Assembly: GCA_040081715.1 (NCBI GenBank)
Contig: JBEBFY010000001.1
Coordinates: 186,001-250,000, forward strand
DNA from: CANKJK01 sp040081715
Lineage (GTDB): Bacteria; Acidobacteriota; Vicinamibacteria; Vicinamibacterales; UBA2999
Direction of reading: 5' to 3'
Length of the DNA stretch: 64,000 bases
In this document: piece by piece, positions 43,951 through 52,625 of the stretch
How positions within the stretch are numbered: the first letter of the stretch is position 1
Layout: every line of letters starts with the position of its first letter
Program-made: the position numbers and the translations under genes
Notes under the pieces: generated by a model
The model's input: only the letters and a program-made list of their open reading frames with translations
The model's database searches: none
Told to the model about the DNA's origin: nothing

Positions 43951-46332
43951 TCACGCGGCGCGGGTGGTGCGCCGCATCTGAAACGGGACACTTTTTACGA
44001 TTCCCAACACAATCGACGAGAACCTGTGGTTGCTGCGGGCAGCCTCGCGCGTGATCGCCCTCACCGCCGGGGCATCGTAGAATTCGAGCCCCCGGCCGAG
44101 CGCGTAGACCATCATCTTCTCGATCATGGCATGGGCGAACGAGTCGGGCCGGCTGGCCAGAACCTCACGAAGGCCGCCGGGGCCATCGAACTTGGTGCCA
44201 TCCGGCATAGCGCCGGAGGTATCGAGCGCCCCGTCGCGAAAGCCGCCGACGGCATCAAAGGGTTCCAGTGCGAGCCCAAGTGGATCCATGCGGGAATGGC
44301 AGTTCGCGCATACCGGATTCTTTCGATGCTGCGCCATCCGCTCCCGCATCGTCAGCACCTTGCCGCTCGTGTCCTTATCGCTCTCGCTCAGAGCCGGAAC
44401 ATTCGCCGGTGGCGGTGGAGGCGGGGAACCGACCAGTGTCTCCAGGACCCACTTGCCCCGAAGCACGGGGGACGTCCGCGTGGGAAACGACGAGACTGTC
44501 AGAACGCTGGCATGACCGAGCAGACCGCGCCGGTGCGGCGGTACTGTCACCCGGCGGAAGTGACTGCCGAAGACGTTCGGAATGCCGTAGTGCCGCGCCA
44601 GCCGCTCGTCAACAAAGGTGTAGTCCGACGTCAGAAACTCCATGACGCTGCGATCATTGCGCATGATGTGTTCGAAGAGCAGGTCCGTCTCGTGCACCAT
44701 GGCCTGACGCAGGTTGTCGTCGAAAGCGGGAAAACGCCCCGGATCCGGGCGCACCCGCTGCAGCTTCTGCGTCGACAGCCACTGACGCGCGAAGTTCTGG
44801 ACCAGAGCCTGGGCGCGTGGGTCGGCTAGCATGCGCAGCACCTCGCGCTCCAGCACTGCGGGCACCTTCAACTGCCCGCGCGCGGCCAGGTCGAGCAGGC
44901 GATCATCGGGCACGCTGCTCCACAAGAAGAACGAGAGCCGGGACGCCAACTCGACGTCCTTCAGGGGTTGAGCACTGTCCGGCGCGGCGCTGACCGCGTC
45001 GCGTTCCACGCGGAAGATGAACTGCGGCGAGGACAGGATGCGCCAGATGCCCATCTCGACGCCGTCGTAGAACCCGCCAACGGCGCGCCCCTGCTCGTAG
45101 AACCGCATCACACTCGCCACGTCGGCGGCCGTCGCATTGCCGCGATAGGCCCGGCGGGCCAGCGCGGTAAGAATGCGGCTCGCGCAGGCCGCCTCCTCAA
45201 CCCCGGCGGATGGACGGCACGTCAGGATCCGGCTGGCCGCCGGCCGGGTCGGCCGGGTGGGCGAGTACGGCCCCGTGACCGTGAACCCTTCAACGTTCGG
45301 CAGGCCCTTGGTCGCCGTCCCTGGACCGAAGTGCCGCGCCTTGATCATGTCTTCGTAGATGGCCGACGACCTGATGGGGAACGTCACCCCCAGTACGTGC
45401 GTGCCGGCCTTGATGGGCAGGCGCACGCGCACGCCCTCGTCCGCCGCAAGCGACGGCGTGTCCGCGTTGTAGTACCGCTCCTCGTACATGTGGCTGCCGC
45501 CGTCCAGCTGAAAGAGCCGCACGCGCTCCCCGTCCATCGACAGTTCGATCTGGTGCGGCTCCTGGAGGCCCCGGATCTGGTTGAGGCCGCCGCGCACAAG
45601 GCGGATGCGGATGTCGTACTCGCCGTCAACCGGGAACAGGTGCGAGGCCGCCAGGCCGCCGCGGGTCCCGAACGGCAGGTCCTCGAGGTGGTCGTCCTGG
45701 GTCGTGTCGGGCGCCGTGCGATAGGTCTCCGTCACCGGCTCGGCCGTCGGATTGCCGAGGGCCGTGCGGCTGATTTTTCGCGCGGCGACAACATAGCTCT
45801 CCAGCAGTTCAGGAGACACGCCGAGCACGTCGGCGACATTGTCGAAACCGTGCGTGGAGTCGTCAGCGGGCAAGAGGGCCGTGGCATCGATCTCGAATCC
45901 CAGCAGGTCCCGGACGGCGTTGGCGTACTCGGTCCTGTTCAACCGGTGCAGCGCCGGACGCCCCGGGTCCGGCCGCGCCTTCGCTGCCAGGTCAAGGGCC
46001 TCTTCCAGCGAGCCCGCAAAGGCGTCGTAGGTCGCGATGTCCGGCCTCGGCGACCCCGCAGGCGGCATCTCACGGGTCCTCAACTTGCGTACGACCTTCT
46101 CGAAGAGGTCCGCGTGGCGATCGACCGCGTTCAGATCAACACCGTCGAGCGAGAGTCCTCCCGTCTTCGTCCGCGCGTTGTGACAGCCAACGCAGTAGCG
46201 GTCCATTACCGCCCGGTGCTGGGCGGCGCTGGGGGCCGGCGGGGCCGCACGGAGGACAAGCGATGGATGAGCGGACAGCCCGCAGAGCGCAGCCACAAAC
46301 GCGGACGCCGCCGCGACCCTGTTCAGAGTCAT
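43951..46332 (-). CDS. DUF1592-type multidomain haem protein (module A)
   Basis: A 793-residue exported haem protein with the same domain series as the gene at 32590. CVGCH is at residues 47-51 after a signal peptide, MPPAGSPRPD follows, the central LASRLSFFLWSSVPDDRLL and NFARQWLSTQ blocks are present, CANCH lies near residue 675 and YALGRGLEFYD near the end. Start at the ATG 46332 with GAGG 7 bases upstream; the frame stays open to 46416 but lacks a signal there. The paralogues are clearly divergent in sequence, so the two modules are not a recent duplication. Confidence 0.88.
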   Translation of the reverse strand: MTLNRVAAASAFVAALCGLSAHPSLVLRAAPPAPSAAQHRAVMDRYCVGCHNARTKTGGLSLDGVDLNAVDRHADLFEKVVRKLRTREMPPAGSPRPDIATYDAFAGSLEEALDLAAKARPDPGRPALHRLNRTEYANAVRDLLGFEIDATALLPADDSTHGFDNVADVLGVSPELLESYVVAARKISRTALGNPTAEPVTETYRTAPDTTQDDHLEDLPFGTRGGLAASHLFPVDGEYDIRIRLVRGGLNQIRGLQEPHQIELSMDGERVRLFQLDGGSHMYEERYYNADTPSLAADEGVRVRLPIKAGTHVLGVTFPIRSSAIYEDMIKARHFGPGTATKGLPNVEGFTVTGPYSPTRPTRPAASRILTCRPSAGVEEAACASRILTALARRAYRGNATAADVASVMRFYEQGRAVGGFYDGVEMGIWRILSSPQFIFRVERDAVSAAPDSAQPLKDVELASRLSFFLWSSVPDDRLLDLAARGQLKVPAVLEREVLRMLADPRAQALVQNFARQWLSTQKLQRVRPDPGRFPAFDDNLRQAMVHETDLLFEHIMRNDRSVMEFLTSDYTFVDERLARHYGIPNVFGSHFRRVTVPPHRRGLLGHASVLTVSSFPTRTSPVLRGKWVLETLVGSPPPPPPANVPALSESDKDTSGKVLTMRERMAQHRKNPVCANCHSRMDPLGLALEPFDAVGGFRDGALDTSGAMPDGTKFDGPGGLREVLASRPDSFAHAMIEKMMVYALGRGLEFYDAPAVRAITREAARSNHRFSSIVLGIVKSVPFQMRRTTRAA

Positions 46333-46436
46333 TGGAATGCCTCGCTGGACGAACCTCATTTGCTGAAGGGCCTCTATGCTAGGCACTGCCGGGAGAGGGG
46401 GCAATAGCAGAAACATGGTAGACGCCTCCCGGGGCC

Positions 46437-47252
46437 TCAGTGCGTCAGGGCGTACATCAGGATGTCGAGTCCGAGGGCGTAGCCTTCGCTGGAGAACTGC
46501 CTGAAGAACTCCGGGTCCTCGCCCTCGCGTTCCCAGGAATCGCCGATGTCGGTATTGAACGTCATCGCCACCATCACCCGGCCGCTCCGGTCGAGGATCG
46601 CGCGCAGGTGCGGCACACGCGTCTGCTCACCCTGCTCGATGGTGTCGCCGGTGCGGCGCCAGTTATTGATGTTGGTCACCTGCGGCATCGCCTTCAGGTT
46701 GAAAAGCGTGTGAAACACCGGGTGATCAATCGCGAGATCCACGATCGGGAACTCGGACGGCGGTAGCGCCTTCGCAATCTGCGTGGACCACTGTTCCCAG
46801 GCGGCCTCGCCCCAGAAGTCGTCCACCCACAGGAAGCCGCCCTTGAGCAGATAGTCCCGGAGCCGATCGGACTCCGCAACGCTCAGCCCCATCGTGCCCA
46901 CGTCGGAGGCCATCACGAAGGGGCACTGGTAGATTGCGTCGTCGGTGAGCCCCACGACCCAGTGGCTGGGTTCCTGGCCATCGCGGCTGATCGGCGTGCG
47001 CGTCAGCTCCGAGGCCCGGACCATCAGGTGCACGCCGGCAAACGGATAGTCGGTCCACCAGCCGATGCCCATCGGCTCGCGGCGGACCTGGTTGTACATG
47101 AGCTTGCAGAAGGAGAAGCGCCCGTCCGCGAACAGCTCCTGCTGCGGCGGGCGGCGCACCGGCATGCCCGGCCCCTCGCGCAGGTAGCGCTGCGCACCCG
47201 CCGCACCACCCAGGAACATCACGAAGCACGCCGCCAGGAGGAAGCCTCGCAT
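46437..47252 (-). CDS. Secreted DUF4159 protein 1
   Basis: A 271-residue exported protein of the DUF4159 family (unknown function, structurally near the glutamine-amidotransferase-like group). A signal peptide (MRGFLLAACFVMFLGGAAGAQ) is followed by FSFCKLMYN, GIGWWTDYPFAG, the LRDYLLKGGFLWVDDFWG block, LAIDHPVFHTLFNL and a MTFNTDIGDSWERE segment near the end. It begins 2 bases after the stop of its paralogue at 47255, so the two are translated together. It is 104 bases upstream of DUF1592-A. Confidence 0.85.
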   Translation of the reverse strand: MRGFLLAACFVMFLGGAAGAQRYLREGPGMPVRRPPQQELFADGRFSFCKLMYNQVRREPMGIGWWTDYPFAGVHLMVRASELTRTPISRDGQEPSHWVVGLTDDAIYQCPFVMASDVGTMGLSVAESDRLRDYLLKGGFLWVDDFWGEAAWEQWSTQIAKALPPSEFPIVDLAIDHPVFHTLFNLKAMPQVTNINNWRRTGDTIEQGEQTRVPHLRAILDRSGRVMVAMTFNTDIGDSWEREGEDPEFFRQFSSEGYALGLDILMYALTH

Positions 47253-47254
47253 GG

Positions 47255-48115
47255 CTAGTGCGTGAGCGCGTAGACCACGATGTCGGCGCCGATAGCGTAG
47301 GCCACCGTCGAGAAGCGCTTGAAGTAGTCCGGGCTGACGGCCTCCTCTTCGTAGGCGTCGCCGAAGTCGGTGTTGTGGGTCATGAACACCATCACCCGTC
47401 CGGTGCCCGGCTCCAGCACCGCGCGCGCGGGCGTCTCCGGGCTGTCCGCGCCGCGCTCGGAGGTCTGGTGCTGATTGACCCAGAGGCCGACGTTGGGAAT
47501 CTGCGGCACGCGCTCGATATTGAAGAGCGTATGGAAGAGCGGGTGGTCAGCCGTCAGGTCGACCACGGGAAACTCGCCGCCGGGAAGGATGAAGGCGAGC
47601 TGCTGCCGCCACCAGTCCCACGCGTAGCCGCCCCACGAATCGTCCGCCCAGAGAAATCCGCCCTTCAGCAGAAAGACGCGGAGCTGCGCGGCTTCTTCCT
47701 CGTCGAAGTAGGCGCCGCCCGGCTCGGTCATCACGATGAACGGGCACAGGTTCAGCGAGGGCTCCGCGGCGGTGGTCACCATGTGCCGTGGTCTGCCCCG
47801 CTGGTCGAGGCCGATGGTGACCTTGGTCACTTCGGAGAGACGGGAGGAGAGGTTCTCGTCGGCGCGCGGATAGTCCACGAACCAGCCGCCGCCGTCACCA
47901 TCGGCCGCGTTCCTGAAGCGCAGGCGGCAGAACTGAAACTGGCCCGTGTAGGCCGGCGGCAAGTCGAGGCTGGGCACCTGCAACTGACTGCGGGGAAACC
48001 GGCCGAGCGGATCGATCCCGTAGGGCGTCTGGACGATCTGCTGGCCTCGGACGTAGGTCACGCAGACGGCCACGATCGCCAGTCCGGCCAGCACGCGCGC
48101 CAGAAAGCCCGGCAT
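47255..48115 (-). CDS. Secreted DUF4159 protein 2
   Basis: A 286-residue paralogue of the next gene. Shared blocks are FQFCRLRFRN, GGGWFVDYPRADENL, LRVFLLKGGFLWADDSWGG, LTADHPLFHTLFNI and MTHNTDFGDAYEEE, and both proteins end in YALTH. The signal is MPGFLARVLAGLAIVAVCV, start ATG at 48115. Upstream in-frame sequence is rejected since it runs into the intergenic promoter. A TACACT box ends 6 bases before the ATG. This gene heads the whole minus-strand envelope cluster. Confidence 0.85.
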   Translation of the reverse strand: MPGFLARVLAGLAIVAVCVTYVRGQQIVQTPYGIDPLGRFPRSQLQVPSLDLPPAYTGQFQFCRLRFRNAADGDGGGWFVDYPRADENLSSRLSEVTKVTIGLDQRGRPRHMVTTAAEPSLNLCPFIVMTEPGGAYFDEEEAAQLRVFLLKGGFLWADDSWGGYAWDWWRQQLAFILPGGEFPVVDLTADHPLFHTLFNIERVPQIPNVGLWVNQHQTSERGADSPETPARAVLEPGTGRVMVFMTHNTDFGDAYEEEAVSPDYFKRFSTVAYAIGADIVVYALTH

Positions 48116-48121
48116 GGCGCG

Positions 48122-48127
48122 AGTGTA
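48122..48127 (-). promoter_or_regulatory. Putative -10 box (leaderless start)
   Basis: TACACT on the minus strand is followed by CGCGCC and the DUF4159 ATG. It would drive the 25-kb envelope cluster. Confidence 0.4.
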
Positions 48128-48217
48128 AGCGATCGGGTCCGCCGCTCTCGCGAGCCGCTGGCAGCGTGAGACACAGAGCCGCACGTTCGGAGCTGGGTTA
48201 TCGAGAGGATGGGAGGG

Positions 48218-49084
48218 TCAGGAGGGCAGGTGACGGAGGTGCCACCACTGGCGGGCGGCCAGCAGAAGCCGGGCGGCCAGACGCCTGGGGCTGAGGCGCC
48301 CAGGTGCGACGTGCGTGTCGTAGTAGAGGCGGGCGCTGCGGTGAAACGCGCGGATCGACGCCGCCTGCGCGGTGCGGCTCGAATGGCCGACGCGGTGCAC
48401 GGCGGTGGCGCCGGGCACGTAGCGCACGTGGAATCCTGTCGCACGCAGCCGGCGGCACAGGTCGGCATCCTCCCAGTAGAGGAAGTAGCGCTCATCGAAG
48501 CCGCCGACGGTGGAGAGCGCCGGACGCCGCGCCAGCATGCAGGCACCCGAGAGCCAGTCCACGACATGGCTGGCCACGTCAGCGGGCAGCGTGTCGGGGT
48601 CCACGACGTTGCGGCGTGCGATGGGCAGCCACGGCAACCAGCGGCCCAGCGCCTGGCGCCGGCCGAAGAGCCCGGTGAGCATGTCCGGATCCCCTCGCGC
48701 ACTGCCCTGCACCGAACCGTCGGGGTTAAGAATGCGCGGTCCGGCGATCGCACAGGCGTCGTGCTCCGCCAGCACCGCCTCGAGCGACGCCACGGCGCCC
48801 GGGCGCAGGTGGGCGTCCGGGTTGATGATGAGCACGAGCGGCGCCGTGGTGGCCGTGAGTCCCTGGTTGACCGCGGTCGCGAACCCAACGTTCTCGCGGT
48901 TGCGGATGACCGACACTCTCGGAGCGAAGGCCAGCATGCTCACGGCGCTGGCATCGGTCGAGGCGTTGTCGACAACCACGGCCTCCCAGTCGCGGCCACG
49001 AAGGTCATCGGCAATCGACTCTATCGCGCGGACGAGTTCGTCGCCGGCGTTGTAGTCGACGAGAATCGCGGCCACCTCAGGCAT
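48218..49084 (-). CDS. Family 2 glycosyltransferase (rhamnosyltransferase-like)
   Basis: A 288-residue cytoplasmic GT-A glycosyltransferase. The start has AAILVDYNAGDEL and AVVVDNASTD (nucleotide-binding strands), then NVGFATAVNQG and the metal motif NPDAH. SGACMLARR and GGFDERYFLYWEDADLCRR are typical of the rhamnosyltransferase branch (WbbL-like). It adds a sugar to the lipid-linked glycan made by the neighbouring enzymes. It is the last gene of the polysaccharide operon, 24 bases after the WecA-like fusion gene. Confidence 0.9.
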   Translation of the reverse strand: MPEVAAILVDYNAGDELVRAIESIADDLRGRDWEAVVVDNASTDASAVSMLAFAPRVSVIRNRENVGFATAVNQGLTATTAPLVLIINPDAHLRPGAVASLEAVLAEHDACAIAGPRILNPDGSVQGSARGDPDMLTGLFGRRQALGRWLPWLPIARRNVVDPDTLPADVASHVVDWLSGACMLARRPALSTVGGFDERYFLYWEDADLCRRLRATGFHVRYVPGATAVHRVGHSSRTAQAASIRAFHRSARLYYDTHVAPGRLSPRRLAARLLLAARQWWHLRHLPS

Positions 49085-49108
49085 GCGGTGCCGGTCCGGA
49101 TGCTGCGG

Positions 49109-50878
49109 TCAATCGATCTCGATGCGCAGGCGCCGTACGCGGCGGCCGGTTCGCTCCACGATGTCCCGAACCCGCCGCTCCAGAACCCCGTCGATGGCTC
49201 GGCTGCTCAGCACCACCTCGTCCGCGTTGTGTTTCGTCAGCACGGATTCGAGGACGTCGAGCGCCCCCTCGACGGGCACACCGTCGATCCACGTCCCCGC
49301 CTTCGCCGGGTCGTCATCGACGAAAGCCACGGGGTTCATCTCCCAATCCGGGTTGGCGCGCAGCTCGCGGATCAGCAACTGGCCGAACGAGCCGGCCCCG
49401 TAGACCACGACGCGGCGGCTCCGCTTGCTCTTGACCGCCGCAACCATGCTCATGGCGCGGAAGGATCCGCGGGTAAAGACGACGGCCACTGTCAGGAGCA
49501 GCGCGTCCAGCAGAAAGACCACCCGCGAGAAGCCTTCCATCCGGTAGAAGTAGGCCGCCACCAGCACCGAGAGCAGCGACCCCATCCCTACGCCACGCAG
49601 CACGGCCGTGAGATCCCGGAGGCCGAACGTCTGCCAACTGCGCCGGTAGAGGCCGGACGCGTAGAGCGAGGCCAGCTTGAGCCCCAGTACGGCGGGCAGC
49701 GAGGCACCGAAGAACGGCAGGAAGTGGACGATTTGATCGTCGGGAAACCGCAGCCAGTACGCGAAGTAGTAGCAGGCGCTGATGAGTACCAGGTCGAGGA
49801 TCACTTCCCCGGCGTGCCAGCGGAAGGTGAGATCCTTGATCAGCGGCGCGTAGATGGACTGCGCGATCGCCGAGAAGTCCTGCGTGTGGTACGCCCGGAC
49901 CCTGGCGAGGAATACACCCAGCAGCGTCAGCGTGACGACGAAGAGGGCGACGAGCGGCAGCATCACGTCCTGACTGCCACGCGTGAGCGCGAAGGCGACC
50001 CCCGCCCCGACGAACCCGATCAGGTACAGGATGCTGACGGCGCTGCGCTCCGAGAGTCCGAGCGAGACGAGCCGGTGCGACAGGTGGTCGGTGCCGCCCC
50101 TCGTGGCGGGCCGGCCGGCGAGGCGCCGGAGCACCAGCACGAAGCCGGTGTCGAACAGCGGGGTCACGAGGATGAGTGCGGCGGCGAGCGAAGGGGCGCC
50201 GAGCGTCTCGCCCGTACGGAACACCGGCACCAGCGACGCGCCCGCGAGCAGCGCCCCGATGAACAGGCTCCCGCAGTCGCCCATGAACAGACGCGCCCGG
50301 TGGCGGTTCCAGTAGAGGAAGCCGAGGAGGGCACCGGCGAGCGCCACCAGCAGACCCGTCAGTACCGGCCCGAGGGCGGCATGCTCGAGGAGTACCAGGC
50401 CCGCCGCTGCAATCAGGCCCACGCCTGTCGCCAGCCCGTCCATGTTGTCGAGCAGGTTCATCGCCTGGCACACGCCGGCGAACCAGACCACGGCCAGGAG
50501 CGTGCCGCCGAGCTGGAGCCCGCCGAGCTCCGTCTGTCCGAGGGCGAAGACGAGAAACGCGCCGGTGATGAGCGACCCGACCAGCTTGGCGAGCGGTGAG
50601 AGCTGCACGCGGTCGTCGACCAGGCCGATCCCGAACATGGCCGCCGCCGCGGCCGCCACGGGAAACCACGGCCCGGCCGCGCGTGCGTCCGGCCTCCAGA
50701 ACACGACGACCGCCCCCACGAGCACAGCCAGGCCAATCGCCACACCGCCCATCGTGGGTGTGGGTGTGTCGTGCCAGCGGTCGGGCCTTGGCGGCACCTC
50801 GGCACCGATCGCCTGTGCAAAGCGCCGCACAGCCGCTCCGAGCAGCAGGGCGGCCAGCGTAGCCGCCGCGAACGTCAC
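49109..50878 (-). CDS. WecA-type sugar-phosphate transferase fused to half of a FlaA1-type protein
   Basis: A 589-residue membrane protein with two parts. Residues 1-325 are a polyprenyl-phosphate hexose-1-phosphate transferase of the WecA/TagO/MraY family: conserved Asp88-Asp89, NLLDNMDG at 141-148, MGDCGS at 199-204 and the loop His in HLSH at 265-268, within about ten helices. Residues 355-470 form four more helices like the N-terminus of FlaA1/CapD dehydratases, then the CoA-binding-like Rossmann domain with GAGSFG at 494-499. The catalytic SDR dehydratase domain that normally follows is absent. It likely starts glycan synthesis on undecaprenyl phosphate. GTG start. Confidence 0.88.
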   Translation of the reverse strand: MTFAAATLAALLLGAAVRRFAQAIGAEVPPRPDRWHDTPTPTMGGVAIGLAVLVGAVVVFWRPDARAAGPWFPVAAAAAAMFGIGLVDDRVQLSPLAKLVGSLITGAFLVFALGQTELGGLQLGGTLLAVVWFAGVCQAMNLLDNMDGLATGVGLIAAAGLVLLEHAALGPVLTGLLVALAGALLGFLYWNRHRARLFMGDCGSLFIGALLAGASLVPVFRTGETLGAPSLAAALILVTPLFDTGFVLVLRRLAGRPATRGGTDHLSHRLVSLGLSERSAVSILYLIGFVGAGVAFALTRGSQDVMLPLVALFVVTLTLLGVFLARVRAYHTQDFSAIAQSIYAPLIKDLTFRWHAGEVILDLVLISACYYFAYWLRFPDDQIVHFLPFFGASLPAVLGLKLASLYASGLYRRSWQTFGLRDLTAVLRGVGMGSLLSVLVAAYFYRMEGFSRVVFLLDALLLTVAVVFTRGSFRAMSMVAAVKSKRSRRVVVYGAGSFGQLLIRELRANPDWEMNPVAFVDDDPAKAGTWIDGVPVEGALDVLESVLTKHNADEVVLSSRAIDGVLERRVRDIVERTGRRVRRLRIEID

Positions 50879-50903
50879 GATCAGGGCGTTGTTGGTCAGA
50901 TGG

Positions 50904-52625
50904 TCAGACGCGCGACACGGTGGCGGCGCGAAGGGTCCGGGCCCGGCCGAACACGAACGGCTGCCGATTCAGGATGCCGTCGCAGATGGTATCCAATCCT
51001 GGGCTCGCTCCGGGCAGGAGATGTTCCAGCGTCGTCAACCGGAGCCGATAGAGAGGATAGCCGGCCTTGGGCTCGACGAAGGGCACGGGAATCATCCGGC
51101 TGAAGAAGAAGTGGTACGCGTAGCGCCGGGCCCGGGCCACCTGCCCGGCATCGAGCCGCCCCTGGAACGGCAACTGGTCGAGCAGGGCGAAGTAATCGGC
51201 GGGGGTCGACGCATCGTGCGTCAGGCCCTTGTTGCGGATCCAGGCCTCGCCCGCGACGACGACCGGCTGGCCCACGCTGGTCAGCTCCACGCCCATCTTG
51301 GTGCCGTAGATGATGGCTGCGTTGCAGAGCGACATCAGGGTGTAGCTGCTCATGCCGCTCTCCGGCGGCACGACCACGATGTTCGGGGCGAGCACGGGAA
51401 CGCGTTTCCGCAGCTCCGCCAGAATCGGCTGGCGCGACGGCGGAAAGCCGCTGACCTCGGCCGGGTGCACGCGGATCAGTAGCTGCAAATCGGGTCGGCC
51501 CGCGAAGTACTCGCAGGTCTGCACGAGCCACTCGAGCATGCTGGGGAACGCGTTGGCCGGGTAGTGCAGCTGGGCGTCCCAGCTCACGTTGGTCAGCAGG
51601 CCCACGACCGGCTTCGACGGATCGAGGTGAAGCTGCCGCGCCAGGTCCTCGGGGATCTGGCGCACGGCTCTGTGGAACACGATCCAGTCGAAGAGACCCT
51701 CGCGGCGGCTGGCGAGATACTCCATCAGCTCGCGTTCCTGGTGCTCGGTCAGCGGCGTGTCTTCCCAGGCCTCGCACGACTCCGAGAGCAGCGTGTGGTG
51801 ATACGTGTCGTCGTGACTGAAGATGAAGCGTCGCTTCCGGTAGGCCGCGTTCCAGGTTGAGAGGGCCACGCCCGCGCGTCGTGCCACCTCGCCAAGAATG
51901 CCCCACGGCACGTAGATGCCGTGCGTGACCACCATCGACACGAAGGCCTGGGATCGGAGCAGCCGGTCCGTCGCGCAGGCGGTCAGCACGGCGGCTTCGA
52001 GGTACCGCCGGAGCACCACCTCGCCCTGCGGCTCGTCATCGAGCGACCCGGTGGCGAAGAAGCGCAAGGCGCCTGCGTGCGCGTGCTCCCCCAGCGGGAG
52101 CCCCCGCCAGACCAGCGACGAGAGGTCCTCGACCTGGCACGTGCGGGACACGCTGGCGGCTTCCGCCCGGTCTTCCGGCGTCAGGTACTCGCTGTACCGG
52201 TGGATCCGGATGCCCAGCTTCGCGTAGACGCGCTCGGCCGGCCACGCGCAATCGCGGCACAGATCGGCGGACGGCCCGCGCCGCGCGAACCGTTCGATGC
52301 GGGGATAGAGCGACGCCTCGCATTCAGCGCAGGCTGGCAGCGCCCCGTCGCACAACAGCACGTGCACCTCCGAACCGCGGAGGGTCAGCGCCACGGCCAG
52401 TGCACTCTCGAGCGACACGGCGTGGGCGTACGAGCCGATGGAGCTTGCCATCAGAACCCGGGGCCCTCCTGCGGCGGCACTGCGCGCGGAGCGCCAGAGG
52501 CCCGAGGCCGCGCCAATCGTCTCGGACCAATCCGGGTACGCGTCGCGGCGGGCGTAGTACCACCGCCGCGCCATCCGCGTCATCCGCCAGAGCCGTGGGA
52601 AGCGGCGGATGAGGTCGCGCTTCAT
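50904..52625 (-). CDS. Capsule-synthesis-like protein with a Cys cluster
   Basis: A 573-residue protein of the capsule polysaccharide biosynthesis / CDP-glycerol-transferase-like GT-B group. The C-terminal half has LLIRVHPAE, VVPPESGMSSYTLMSLC, YGTKMGVELTSVGQPV and GEAWIRNKG, the nucleotide-diphosphate-sugar-binding end of such enzymes. The N-terminal half has an unusual Cys set (Cys92, Cys99, Cys102, Cys123, Cys126) with two CxxC pairs that look like a metal or Fe-S site. The ATG at 52625 overlaps the HAD stop by one base (TGATG), so upstream in-frame codons to 52691 are not used. Donor sugar unknown. Confidence 0.7.
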   Translation of the reverse strand: MKRDLIRRFPRLWRMTRMARRWYYARRDAYPDWSETIGAASGLWRSARSAAAGGPRVLMASSIGSYAHAVSLESALAVALTLRGSEVHVLLCDGALPACAECEASLYPRIERFARRGPSADLCRDCAWPAERVYAKLGIRIHRYSEYLTPEDRAEAASVSRTCQVEDLSSLVWRGLPLGEHAHAGALRFFATGSLDDEPQGEVVLRRYLEAAVLTACATDRLLRSQAFVSMVVTHGIYVPWGILGEVARRAGVALSTWNAAYRKRRFIFSHDDTYHHTLLSESCEAWEDTPLTEHQERELMEYLASRREGLFDWIVFHRAVRQIPEDLARQLHLDPSKPVVGLLTNVSWDAQLHYPANAFPSMLEWLVQTCEYFAGRPDLQLLIRVHPAEVSGFPPSRQPILAELRKRVPVLAPNIVVVPPESGMSSYTLMSLCNAAIIYGTKMGVELTSVGQPVVVAGEAWIRNKGLTHDASTPADYFALLDQLPFQGRLDAGQVARARRYAYHFFFSRMIPVPFVEPKAGYPLYRLRLTTLEHLLPGASPGLDTICDGILNRQPFVFGRARTLRAATVSRV

